Program-made: the position numbers and the translations under genes
Notes under the pieces: generated by a model
Database searches by the model: none
The model's input: the letters and a program-made list of their open reading frames with translations, nothing else
What the model was told of the DNA's origin: nothing
Source: Gemmatimonas sp.
GTDB lineage: Bacteria > Gemmatimonadota > Gemmatimonadetes > Gemmatimonadales > Gemmatimonadaceae
Length of the DNA stretch: 64,000 nucleotides
Reading direction: 5' to 3'
Assembly: GCF_031426495.1 (NCBI RefSeq)
Contig: NZ_JANPLK010000027.1
Coordinates: forward strand, 1-64,000
Shown: piece by piece, positions 16,022-24,087 of the stretch
Layout of the letters: the number at the start of each line of letters is the position of its first letter
Numbering within the stretch: the first letter of the stretch is position 1

Positions 16022-16689
16022 CAGGCACTCACCTTGTCGAGACGGAACGCCCACTTGACCCAGCCTAGCGCACGGATGGCATCACGCACCGACTCATCGG
16101 GCTGCTCGTCGACCTCGATCACCATGAAGGCATCCCCGCCGCGCTCTTTTCTCGAGAGCTTGAGCGTGGCAATGTTGCAGTTCGCGTCGGCGAGAATGCC
16201 GGCGATACGGGCCACAGATCCTTTCACATCCTCGGCCACGAGGACGATAGTGTGCAGGTTGCCGGGAATCTCTACCGGATAGCCATCGATCTCGGTGACC
16301 ATGATGCGTCCGGCGCCAAGTGAAGCGCCGACCATCTGCGCCGTGCGGTCGCCGCGGTCGAGCGTGATGCGCACGGTGTTGGGGTGCGCGTCATCACCGA
16401 GCGACGTTTTCTCGAATGCATAGGCGAGTCCTTCGCGCTCCATGATGTCGAGCGCCGTACGCAAGCGTTCGTCGTCGGGGCGAAAGCCCATGAGGCCGCC
16501 CACGATCGCCTTGTCGGTGCCGTGCCCTTCGCCGGTTCGGGCGAAAGACCCGTGCAATTCGATGTGCGCCTTTTCGGGCGTGCCGCCAACCAGACACCGG
16601 GCGAGCAGCCCCAGGCGGCAGGCACCGGCCGTGTGTGAACTGCTCGGCCCGACCATGACAGGACCGATGATATCGAGGAGAGAGACCAT
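16021..16689 (-). CDS. sdaAB: L-serine dehydratase, iron-sulfur-dependent, beta subunit
   Basis: The 222-residue protein has the serine dehydratase beta domain (SLLDIIGPVMVGPSSSHTAGACR at the N-terminus, then GSFARTGEGHGTDKAIVGG). A C-terminal ACT domain (about 150-215, HTIVLVAEDVKGSVARIAGIL) is the likely serine-binding regulatory module. ATG at 16689 is preferred over an upstream TTG at 16722 because the family starts at this point. It is translationally coupled to sdaAA. Confidence 0.94.
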   Translation of the reverse strand: MVSLLDIIGPVMVGPSSSHTAGACRLGLLARCLVGGTPEKAHIELHGSFARTGEGHGTDKAIVGGLMGFRPDDERLRTALDIMEREGLAYAFEKTSLGDDAHPNTVRITLDRGDRTAQMVGASLGAGRIMVTEIDGYPVEIPGNLHTIVLVAEDVKGSVARIAGILADANCNIATLKLSRKERGGDAFMVIEVDEQPDESVRDAIRALGWVKWAFRLDKVSA

Positions 16690-16728
16690 CTGTGGAATGT
16701 ACTTGCCGTCGGTGCCGTACAACAGAAA

Positions 16729-16767
16729 GCAGGCGCCCGGCGATACTCGCCGGACGCCTGCTTTTTT
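16729..16767 (-). terminator. Strong hairpin terminator
   Basis: GCAGGCG-C-CCGGCG pairs with CGCCGG-A-CGCCTGC (16729-16761) around a 4-nt loop. Six T follow on the plus strand, and TTTC follows on the minus strand. It stands between the end of the PEP-CTERM gene and the start of sdaAB, both minus strand, so it most likely ends the PEP-CTERM transcript, although the better T-tract is on the other strand. Confidence 0.7.
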
Positions 16768-16790
16768 GCCGTGCGTCTTACAGCGCGCGA

Positions 16791-17444
16791 TTACGCGTTG
16801 TTGCGACGACGGCGTGCCATCATGCCGAGACCGGCAAGGCCCGACGCCATGAGGATGTACGTGCTGGGCTCCGGGACGACCGTGGATACGTTCGCGATCT
16901 CAAAGCGCAGGTCGTTGTAGTCGAAGTCTGCGATCGGCACGATGGTAGCCGAGCGGTCCTCGAAGCTGAAGGCTGTCGTGAATGTTCCTCCGCCTGATGC
17001 TGCCAAGCCGGAGCCGGCCGAAACAGCCATGTGGAGCGCGTTGTCAGGATTCCGCGATGCGGGGCCGCTGAAGAACCTGTAGTTGGTAAAGTTCGGCCCT
17101 ACGCCCTGCGTGGTGTTGGTTAAACGAAAGAACACGTTTTGCCCTGAGGAGACGTTCCCGATCTGGATCTGCGTGCCGGGAGCCGAGGCGCCTGCACCGT
17201 TATTGGTGAACAGATCTGTCCACGTACCGCCTGCGCTAAAACTGCCGATAGCGCCGATCTGGTAGGCCAAAGTGCTGCGATCTGCGGCCTCGGAGCCAAC
17301 AAAGCGCACCGTGACAATGCTATTGTTTCCGAGGAAATCAACGGCCGTGGGGACCTGCGCGCTCACGCTCGCCGCGCTACCGGCGACAAACAGCGTCGCG
17401 GCGGCAAGACGGTGCAATGAACGAACGAGGGATGTGAGTTGCAT
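16791..17444 (-). CDS. PEP-CTERM exported protein
   Basis: The 217-residue protein starts with a signal peptide (RLAAATLFVAGSAASVSAQ). It ends with a textbook PEP-CTERM sorting signal: VPEPSTY, a hydrophobic segment (ILMASGLAGLGMMA) and a basic RRRRNNA. Exosortase cleaves such tails during surface or exopolysaccharide-linked export. The middle is Ser/Thr/Gly-rich with no recognised domain; it may be a beta-sandwich. ATG at 17444 has a GAGAG ribosome-binding site eight bases upstream. A sigma-54-type promoter lies about 70 bp upstream. No exosortase gene is in this window. Confidence 0.9.
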   Translation of the reverse strand: MQLTSLVRSLHRLAAATLFVAGSAASVSAQVPTAVDFLGNNSIVTVRFVGSEAADRSTLAYQIGAIGSFSAGGTWTDLFTNNGAGASAPGTQIQIGNVSSGQNVFFRLTNTTQGVGPNFTNYRFFSGPASRNPDNALHMAVSAGSGLAASGGGTFTTAFSFEDRSATIVPIADFDYNDLRFEIANVSTVVPEPSTYILMASGLAGLGMMARRRRNNA

Positions 17445-17514
17445 TTGGATTGCTCTCTCGGTTGGAAGTGACTGCTCGACTGCAGTGCGTAATCGCGACG
17501 TCAACCACACTAGA

Positions 17515-17530
17515 GCAATAGGCGTGCCCC
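17515..17530 (-). promoter_or_regulatory. Sigma-54-type (-24/-12) promoter of the PEP-CTERM gene
   Basis: The minus strand reads GGCACGCCTATTGCT. The -24 GG lies at 17528-17527 and the -12 GC at 17516-17515, exactly ten bases apart, in a near-consensus GGCACG-N4-TTGC context. The start site would be near 17503, leaving a leader of about 60 nt. PEP-CTERM genes are known to be served by RpoN with PrsK/PrsR-type activators, so position and family agree. Confidence 0.65.
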
Positions 17531-17578
17531 ATCCACCATATCGTGAAACGTTGTCCTGCCCGCTTGACTCGGTGACAT

Positions 17579-17597
17579 ATCGCACGGTGATCGCACG
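17579..17597. repeat. Direct repeat upstream of the sigma-54 promoter
   Basis: ATCGCACG occurs at 17579-17586 and again at 17590-17597, an 11-bp period close to one helical turn. It lies about 50-70 bp upstream of the -24 element, where enhancer-binding activators of sigma-54 promoters usually bind. The activator role is inferred. Confidence 0.4.
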
Positions 17598-17704
17598 CGT
17601 TCGTGTCACACTCGGCGCCGACAATTCTTCGCAAGAAGTTTCAGGTACAGCTATTCGCAAACTGCGATGCAGCCTCGTGACTGCTGGTGCAACGCCGCCA
17701 GCGC

Positions 17705-20617
17705 TTACTCAGCAGTGCTTGACAGCATCGGCGCCAGATACCGACCCGTGTGACTCTCTTTCACACGGGCGACCTCTTCCGGCGTGCCCTGAGCCACAAT
17801 CGTACCGCCGCGCACGCCACCTTCTGGTCCCAGATCGACGATCCAATCGGCGGTCTTGATCACATCGAGATTGTGCTCGATCACCAACACCGTGTTTCCG
17901 CGTTCGACCAGCTTATGCAGCACACCCAGCAGCACGCGCACGTCTTCGAAATGCAGACCGGTAGTCGGCTCGTCGAGGATGTACAGCGTGCGTCCGGTAT
18001 CACGCTTGGACAGCTCCGTGGCCAGCTTCACGCGCTGTGCTTCTCCACCGGACAGCGTGGTCGCGCTCTGTCCAAGGTGGATGTACCCCAGGCCAACGTC
18101 GCGGAGTGTTTCGAGCTTCTGCAGGATCCGCGGCTGATTTTCGAACACCGTGCACGCCTCCTCGACCGTGAGATCGAGAATCTCGGCGATGCTGCGCCCT
18201 CGGAAGTGCACTTCCATGGTCTCGCGATTGAAGCGTTTGCCTTTGCAGACATCGCAGGGCACAAACACATCGGGGAGGAAGTGCATTTCGATCTTCACCA
18301 GTCCGTCGCCCTGACAGCTTTCGCAGCGCCCGCCCTTCACGTTGAACGAGAAGCGACCGGGTCCGTAGCCGCGAATTTTTGATTCGGGCAGTTCAGCGAA
18401 GAGTTCACGCACCGGCGTGAAGATGCCGGTATAGGTGGCCGGATTCGAACGTGGCGTGCGACCGATCGGGCTTTGGTCGATGTCGATGATCTTGTCGAGA
18501 TGCTCCAAGCCCGTAATGCGCGTGTGTGCACCCGGCAGCACGCGCGCCCGGAAGAAGTGACGCGACAGCGTGCGCTGCAGAATATCGGTGACGAGCGTGG
18601 ACTTGCCCGACCCGGACACGCCGGTGACCGCGACGAACAGACCCAGCGGGAACTCCGCGGTGACATCGCGCAGGTTGTGCTCGCGCGCCCCCTGCACGGT
18701 GAGCATACGCGCCACATCGCGCGGCCGGCGCTGCAGCGGCACTTCGATGCGGCGCGTGCCGCGCAGGTACTGCCCCGTGATCGATGCCGGTGTATCGATC
18801 ACGTCCTGCACCGATCCCGCGGCGATCACTTCGCCGCCGTGCTTGCCGGCGCCGGGACCGAGATCGATCAGGTAATCGGCATCACGGATCGTTTCCTCGT
18901 CGTGTTCGACGACGATGACCGTGTTGCCGAGATCGCGCAGCTGCTTGAGGGTGGAGAGCAAACGGCCGTTGTCGCGCTGATGCAAGCCGATGCTGGGCTC
19001 GTCGAGGATGTACAGCACGCCGACGAGGCGCGACCCGATCTGCGTGGCAAGCCGGATGCGCTGTGCTTCTCCGCCCGACAGCGACTCGGCGCTGCGATTG
19101 AGTGTGAGATAGTCGAGACCAACATCCACCAGAAAGCGCAGCCGCTCGCGGACTTCCTTGAGAATCGGACCGGCAATACCGGGATCGAGTCCCGGATGCC
19201 CGGCGCTGCGCACGGGCACGGTTTCGAAGAACGCCAGCGAATCGACCACACTGCGTTCGACGACCTGTCCGATATTCAGACCGTGCACCGTCACGGCCAG
19301 TGACTGCGGGCGCAGCCGTCGGCCTTCGCAGGCCGGGCACGGTCCGGCCACCATGAATGACTCGAGATCGAGGCGCACGCCGTCAGAGCTGCTCTCGTCA
19401 TAGCGACGCTGCACATGCGCGACGATGCCTTCCCATGTGCTCTCCGCAGCCGTCTTCGCCGCGGTCTTCGCAGCCGTCTTGGCGGCTGCACCCTTCACCG
19501 CCTTCTTGACCGCCTTGCGCGCGCGCGGCGGCGCGTCACCGACACCGTGCAATAGCTGCTGACGCACCTTGGCCGGAATCTGTCCCCACGGCTTGTTGAG
19601 GTCGAAGCCCAACTGCTTGGCAAGTCCGGGGAGAATCACCTTCCGCATGTATCCGTCGGGCTCTCCCCAGGGGAGTACGACGCCCTCGAGAATCGAGATG
19701 CTCGGATCGCCCAGAATGAGATCTTCGCTCACCGTGCGCGTGGTGCCGAGCCCGCTGCACATCTCGCAGGCGCCGAACGGCGAGTTGAACGAGAAGTGAC
19801 GCGGCTCGAGTTCCGGCATGGAGATGCCGCAGGCGGCGCAGCCGTAGCGCTCCGAGAACATCTCGGTGACCGGCTCCGATCCATCGTAGCGCACGACTTC
19901 GGCGAGACCTTCGGCCAGTCGCAGGGCCGTTTCCACCGAGTCGGTGATGCGACCACGATCTTCGGTGCGCACAACCAGGCGATCGACCACCACCGACACG
20001 GAGTGATTCAGACGCCGGTTCAGCTTTGGCGGATCAGCGAGCTCGATGAGTTCACCGTCCACGACCGCGCGCACGAAGCCCTGCTTGCGCGCACTTTCGA
20101 AGAGATCCTTGAACTCGCCCTTTCGCTCTTGCACTAGCGGCGCGCGGATTTCGAGGCGCGTGCCTTCGGGCCAAGCCAGCACCATTTCGGCGATCTGCGT
20201 CGGGCTCTGCCGCTGTACGGCGCGACCGCAGTTCGGGCAATGCGGCGTGCCGGTGCGCGCGTAGAGCAGGCGCAGATAGTCGTACACTTCGGTGACCGTG
20301 CCCACGGTTGAACGCGGGTTGTGACCGGCCGATTTCTGCTCGATCGAAATAGCCGGCGACAGGCCCTCGATGGCGTCGACATCGGGCTTTTCCATCAGCC
20401 CCAGGAACTGCCTCGCGTATGCCGAGAGTGACTCGACGTAGCGTCGCTGCCCTTCGGCATAGATCGTATCGAAGGCAAGCGACGACTTCCCCGAGCCGGA
20501 CAGGCCGGTCACGACCGTCAACTTGTCGCGTGGGATCGTGACGCTGATGTTGCGGAGATTGTGCTCGCGGGCACCACGCACCACGAGGGCATCGGACGGA
20601 CGGACCGGTTCGGGCAT
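17705..20617 (-). CDS. uvrA: UvrABC excinuclease subunit A
   Basis: UvrA is the DNA-damage-scanning ATPase of nucleotide excision repair. The 970-residue protein has two ABC modules: Walker A GLSGSGKSS near residue 40 and GVSGSGKST in the second half, two LSGGEAQR signatures, and zinc-finger cysteines (CPNCGRAV, CAACG, CESCQGDG, CDVCKGK). Residues about 359-392 hold a Lys/Ala-rich, repetitive insertion (AKTAAKTAAKTAA) not usual in UvrA. ATG at 20617 gives the standard N-terminus (LVVRGAREHNLRNI). It is divergent from the ABC exporter genes. Confidence 0.97.
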   Translation of the reverse strand: MPEPVRPSDALVVRGAREHNLRNISVTIPRDKLTVVTGLSGSGKSSLAFDTIYAEGQRRYVESLSAYARQFLGLMEKPDVDAIEGLSPAISIEQKSAGHNPRSTVGTVTEVYDYLRLLYARTGTPHCPNCGRAVQRQSPTQIAEMVLAWPEGTRLEIRAPLVQERKGEFKDLFESARKQGFVRAVVDGELIELADPPKLNRRLNHSVSVVVDRLVVRTEDRGRITDSVETALRLAEGLAEVVRYDGSEPVTEMFSERYGCAACGISMPELEPRHFSFNSPFGACEMCSGLGTTRTVSEDLILGDPSISILEGVVLPWGEPDGYMRKVILPGLAKQLGFDLNKPWGQIPAKVRQQLLHGVGDAPPRARKAVKKAVKGAAAKTAAKTAAKTAAESTWEGIVAHVQRRYDESSSDGVRLDLESFMVAGPCPACEGRRLRPQSLAVTVHGLNIGQVVERSVVDSLAFFETVPVRSAGHPGLDPGIAGPILKEVRERLRFLVDVGLDYLTLNRSAESLSGGEAQRIRLATQIGSRLVGVLYILDEPSIGLHQRDNGRLLSTLKQLRDLGNTVIVVEHDEETIRDADYLIDLGPGAGKHGGEVIAAGSVQDVIDTPASITGQYLRGTRRIEVPLQRRPRDVARMLTVQGAREHNLRDVTAEFPLGLFVAVTGVSGSGKSTLVTDILQRTLSRHFFRARVLPGAHTRITGLEHLDKIIDIDQSPIGRTPRSNPATYTGIFTPVRELFAELPESKIRGYGPGRFSFNVKGGRCESCQGDGLVKIEMHFLPDVFVPCDVCKGKRFNRETMEVHFRGRSIAEILDLTVEEACTVFENQPRILQKLETLRDVGLGYIHLGQSATTLSGGEAQRVKLATELSKRDTGRTLYILDEPTTGLHFEDVRVLLGVLHKLVERGNTVLVIEHNLDVIKTADWIVDLGPEGGVRGGTIVAQGTPEEVARVKESHTGRYLAPMLSSTAE

Positions 20618-20761
20618 AGTCGTTGAAGGTGCGGGGACCGCACGGGCAAGACAACCCCGGCCGCGTGCGAATCAGGGCCAGTGCCGAAACGCTCCCCCGG
20701 TCCGGAACGCGCATTGGCGCGAAGAAGTTGCGTCGGGGTGCCGCTTGGTCGTCCTGCGGGC

Positions 20762-21517
20762 ATGATCGAGATCAGTTCGCTCTGCAAGCGCTACGGGTCG
20801 TTCACGGCCGTGCGCTCCCTGGATTTGGTGGTGCCTTCCGGCGAGCTGTTCGGGTTTCTGGGACCGAACGGCGCGGGCAAGACGACCACCATGCGCATGA
20901 TCGCCGGCATCCTGCAGCCGACGGCCGGCTCGGTCCGGATCGCCGGACACGACTTGCGGGTCGACCCGCTGTCGGCGAAAAAGGCGCTGGGATTCATTCC
21001 CGACCGGCCGTTCATCTACGAAAAGCTCACCGGCATCGAGTTCCTGCGATTCAGCGCGGGCCTGTACGGCGAGCAAGGCCCGGACGTCGAGAAGCGCGGC
21101 CAGGAGTTGCTGGCGCTGTTCGACCTCGAGGCGTGGCGTGACGAGCTGGTGGAGAGCTACAGCCACGGCATGCGTCAGAAGCTGATCATCGCCAGCGCGT
21201 TCGTGCACCGACCGGCCGTGATCGTCGTGGACGAACCGATGGTCGGACTCGACCCGAAATCATCCAAGATTCTGAAGGACCTGTTTCGCGAATACACCCG
21301 CCGTGGACACACGGTCATGATGTCCACCCACACCCTGGAAATCGCCGAGGGAATGTGTGATCGCATCGGGATCATGCAGCGTGGCGACCTGGTGGCGTGC
21401 GGCACGATGGACGAGCTGCGGCGAACGTCGGGCGATGACGACGCGCTCGAAGACATCTTTCTGCGCCTCACCGGCGATCATGTGGCGCGCGAGCTGATGG
21501 AGGTGCTGGATGCCTGA
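20762..21517 (+). CDS. ABC exporter ATP-binding protein
   Basis: The 251-residue ATPase has Walker A GPNGAGKTTT near residue 37, the Q-loop region, signature YSHGMRQK (a degenerate LSGGQ), Walker B VIVVDEPMVGLD and the switch His in STHTLEIAE. This is the ABC-2 (DrrA/NatA) type. ATG at 20762 starts the standard domain (MIEISSLCKRYG); the longer frame from 20681 is not needed. It overlaps the permease gene by eight bases. The cargo is unknown. Confidence 0.92.
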   Translation: MIEISSLCKRYGSFTAVRSLDLVVPSGELFGFLGPNGAGKTTTMRMIAGILQPTAGSVRIAGHDLRVDPLSAKKALGFIPDRPFIYEKLTGIEFLRFSAGLYGEQGPDVEKRGQELLALFDLEAWRDELVESYSHGMRQKLIIASAFVHRPAVIVVDEPMVGLDPKSSKILKDLFREYTRRGHTVMMSTHTLEIAEGMCDRIGIMQRGDLVACGTMDELRRTSGDDDALEDIFLRLTGDHVARELMEVLDA

Positions 21518-23213
21518 GGCGGCCGCGCTGCCCAGGACCACGGCGTGGCAACTGCTGGCGCCCAAATGGCAGATGGCGCGACACCGCATGCGGCGCCACG
21601 AGAAGGGCGACATTCGCCGCCTGCTGGTGGTAGCCACGTTGGGCGCGCTCTTCTGGCTGGCCGCGTTCGCGATTTCCCTCAAGCTGCTGCGCTACTTCCG
21701 CAGCGCCGAGGACATCGGCGCACTGCTGGCCGCGAAGCTGCTGTCGATGATTCTGTTGTCCTTCGGCTCGATTCTCTTGCTGTCGAACACGATCGCGGCA
21801 CTCTCGAACTTCTTTCTCGCCCGTGATCTCGATCAACTCGCGGCCGCGCCGATTCGCGCCGGGGCGTTGTATCGCGCGCGCTTGCTGGAAACGGCGCTCC
21901 ACTCGAGCTGGATGGTGGCGCTGCTGTTGATTCCGCTCGTGGCCGCGTACGGCGTCGCCTACAAGGCGAACGCGTCGTTCGTGCTCTTCGCGATCGCCGT
22001 GCTCGTGCCGTTCCTGATGATCCCCGCCGCCGCGGGATCAACCGTCACACTGCTATTGGTGAACGTGTTCCCGGCGCGTCGCACGCGCGACCTGCTCAGT
22101 GTGATCACGGCGATGGCTGTGTGCGGACTGGTGCTGATGTTCCGCGCCGCCCGTCCCGAGCAGCTGGCGCGCCCTGAGGGCTTTCAAAACTTCGTGCAGT
22201 TCATTGCCGCGCTGGAAACGCCGTCGTCGCCGTGGCTGCCAAGTGAGTGGGTGGCCGAATCCATCGTGAAGTTCCTCGATGGCCGCAGTGTGTGGTCGCC
22301 CATGCTGCGCCTGTGGGGCGTCGCGACACTGCTGATTGTAGTGGGCCAGCTGCTGCACGGTCGCGGATGGCATCGCGCGTACAGCATGGCGCAGGAAGGG
22401 GCGAATTCGCGCGCCAAGCAACGGATCGGGCGTCCGTTGCTTGACCGGATGCTGTCGTTCCTCGGCACTACGCGGCGAGAGCTCGTACTGAAGGAACTGC
22501 GCGTGTTCATGCGTGACAGCACGCAATGGTCACAGCTGGTCATGCTCGCCGTATTGCTGGTGGTGTACGTCGCGAATGTGAGATACCTGCCGCTGTCGGG
22601 TGCCGGCATGACCGAATTGCTGCGCAACGTGATCCCGTTCCTGAATCTCGCCTTGGCCGGCTTCGTCCTCGCGTCGATCGCGGCCCGGTTCGTCTTTCCG
22701 AGTGTCAGTCTCGAAGGACGCGCGCTCTGGCTCCTGCGTTCGAGCCCCCTGCGCATGTCAGATCTGCTCTGGGCGAAGTTCTGGGTGGGCGCGGTGCCGC
22801 TGCTGATGCTGGCCCTGGTGCTGGTCGGATGCACGAACCTGATGCTCGGCGTCCGGACCTTCGTGCACATCGTGTCGCTGACGGCGATCACCGCGCTGGT
22901 GTTTCCGCTCACGGCATTGGCACTGAGCTACGGCACGTTCTATCCGCAGTTCGACACCGAAAACGCGGCGCAGATCCCGACGTCCTTCGGCGGACTGCTG
23001 TTCATGATGACGGCGATCGTGCTGATCGGTGCCGTGGCGTATCTCACCGGTCGTCCGGCCGCGCGATTCGTGGTGGCCGAGCACTTCGGCTGGGCACAAA
23101 CGCCGACGGATATGCTGCTGCCGTTCGCCGTCGCGGCCACGGCTTGCATCGTGGCGACGGCGGCGCCGCTGATGATGGCACGGCGGCGGCTGGACGCCAC
23201 TGAACGGGCGTAG
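21510..23213 (+). CDS. ABC exporter permease
   Basis: The 567-residue protein has about twelve hydrophobic segments (for example LLSMILLSFGSILLLSNTIAAL, LITAMAVCG-like, LVMLAVLLVVYVANV and the last VAATACIVATAAPLMMA). This fits an ABC-2 family membrane subunit with a duplicated six-helix unit. It starts inside the end of the ATPase gene and works with it. Substrate unknown. It is followed 52 bp later by mutY, on the same strand. Confidence 0.85.
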   Translation: MPEAAALPRTTAWQLLAPKWQMARHRMRRHEKGDIRRLLVVATLGALFWLAAFAISLKLLRYFRSAEDIGALLAAKLLSMILLSFGSILLLSNTIAALSNFFLARDLDQLAAAPIRAGALYRARLLETALHSSWMVALLLIPLVAAYGVAYKANASFVLFAIAVLVPFLMIPAAAGSTVTLLLVNVFPARRTRDLLSVITAMAVCGLVLMFRAARPEQLARPEGFQNFVQFIAALETPSSPWLPSEWVAESIVKFLDGRSVWSPMLRLWGVATLLIVVGQLLHGRGWHRAYSMAQEGANSRAKQRIGRPLLDRMLSFLGTTRRELVLKELRVFMRDSTQWSQLVMLAVLLVVYVANVRYLPLSGAGMTELLRNVIPFLNLALAGFVLASIAARFVFPSVSLEGRALWLLRSSPLRMSDLLWAKFWVGAVPLLMLALVLVGCTNLMLGVRTFVHIVSLTAITALVFPLTALALSYGTFYPQFDTENAAQIPTSFGGLLFMMTAIVLIGAVAYLTGRPAARFVVAEHFGWAQTPTDMLLPFAVAATACIVATAAPLMMARRRLDATERA

Positions 23214-23265
23214 CCTCGCGGCCCTCTTTGTTCTTTGAGGGGTCCAGCCACTAGGTTCTTGCCCG

Positions 23266-24087
23266 ATGGCTACACGACACCCTGCTCCGAACGGCCCAAC
23301 GATCGCGCCCAATGCGGCCACGGCCTTTCGCCGTCGCCTGCACGCCTGGTTCAAGCAGCACTCGCGCGACCTACCTTGGCGGCAGACGCGGGATCCCTAC
23401 CGCATTCTGGTCTCGGAGCTGATGCTTCAGCAGACGCAGGTATCACGGGTCATCGATTTCTATCGTCGCTTTCTCGACCGGTTTCCCGATCTGTATTCGC
23501 TCGCGGATGCGCGACCGAAGAAGGTCATGGAGGCGTGGGAAGGGCTGGGGTATTACGCCCGCGCCCGGAACCTGCACGCCCTGGCGAAGCATGTCACGAC
23601 CGAGCAGGACGGCGTGATTCCGAGCGAACCGCTTGCACTGCGCGAGTTGCCGGGCGTCGGTGCCTACACCGCCGGCGCGGTCGCCTCGTTCGCGTACGAG
23701 AAGCGTGCGGCATTGGTGGACACGAACGTGGCCCGCGTGCTGCACCGCGTGTTCGCGCCGCACCTCCATCCGAAATCCGGTCCGGGGCTGAAGCAGCTGT
23801 GGCTCATCGCCGAGCAGCTGTTGCCGCGCACGGGCAAGACCACGTGGACGCACAATCAAGCGCTGATGGAGTTGGGCGCGCTGGTGTGCACGGCGCGGGT
23901 GCCACGTTGCGGCATGTGCCCGGTGAAGGCGGGCTGCGCGACCTATCCGATACTGCAGGCGGCCGAACGCGAGGTGCTCAACGCGACTGCGCCGCTTACC
24001 CTGAAGGGCAAGCGGCGCAGTGTTGGTGCAAAGAAACCTGCAGTGACGCCGACTACGAAATCGACAGGGAGCGGATCACGCGGTTGA
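23266..24087 (+). CDS. mutY: A/G-specific adenine DNA glycosylase, short form
   Basis: MutY removes adenine mispaired with 8-oxoguanine. The 273-residue product has the catalytic Glu in SELMLQQTQ, the helix-hairpin-helix LPGVGAYTAGA, the catalytic Asp in ALVDTNVARV and the [4Fe-4S] cysteines C-x6-C-x2-C-x5-C around residues 205-221. The NUDIX-like C-terminal domain that reads 8-oxoG (normally to about 350 residues) is missing. The protein ends in a Lys/Thr/Ser-rich tail. The last 35 bp overlap the convergent nuclease gene. Confidence 0.92.
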   Translation: MATRHPAPNGPTIAPNAATAFRRRLHAWFKQHSRDLPWRQTRDPYRILVSELMLQQTQVSRVIDFYRRFLDRFPDLYSLADARPKKVMEAWEGLGYYARARNLHALAKHVTTEQDGVIPSEPLALRELPGVGAYTAGAVASFAYEKRAALVDTNVARVLHRVFAPHLHPKSGPGLKQLWLIAEQLLPRTGKTTWTHNQALMELGALVCTARVPRCGMCPVKAGCATYPILQAAEREVLNATAPLTLKGKRRSVGAKKPAVTPTTKSTGSGSRG

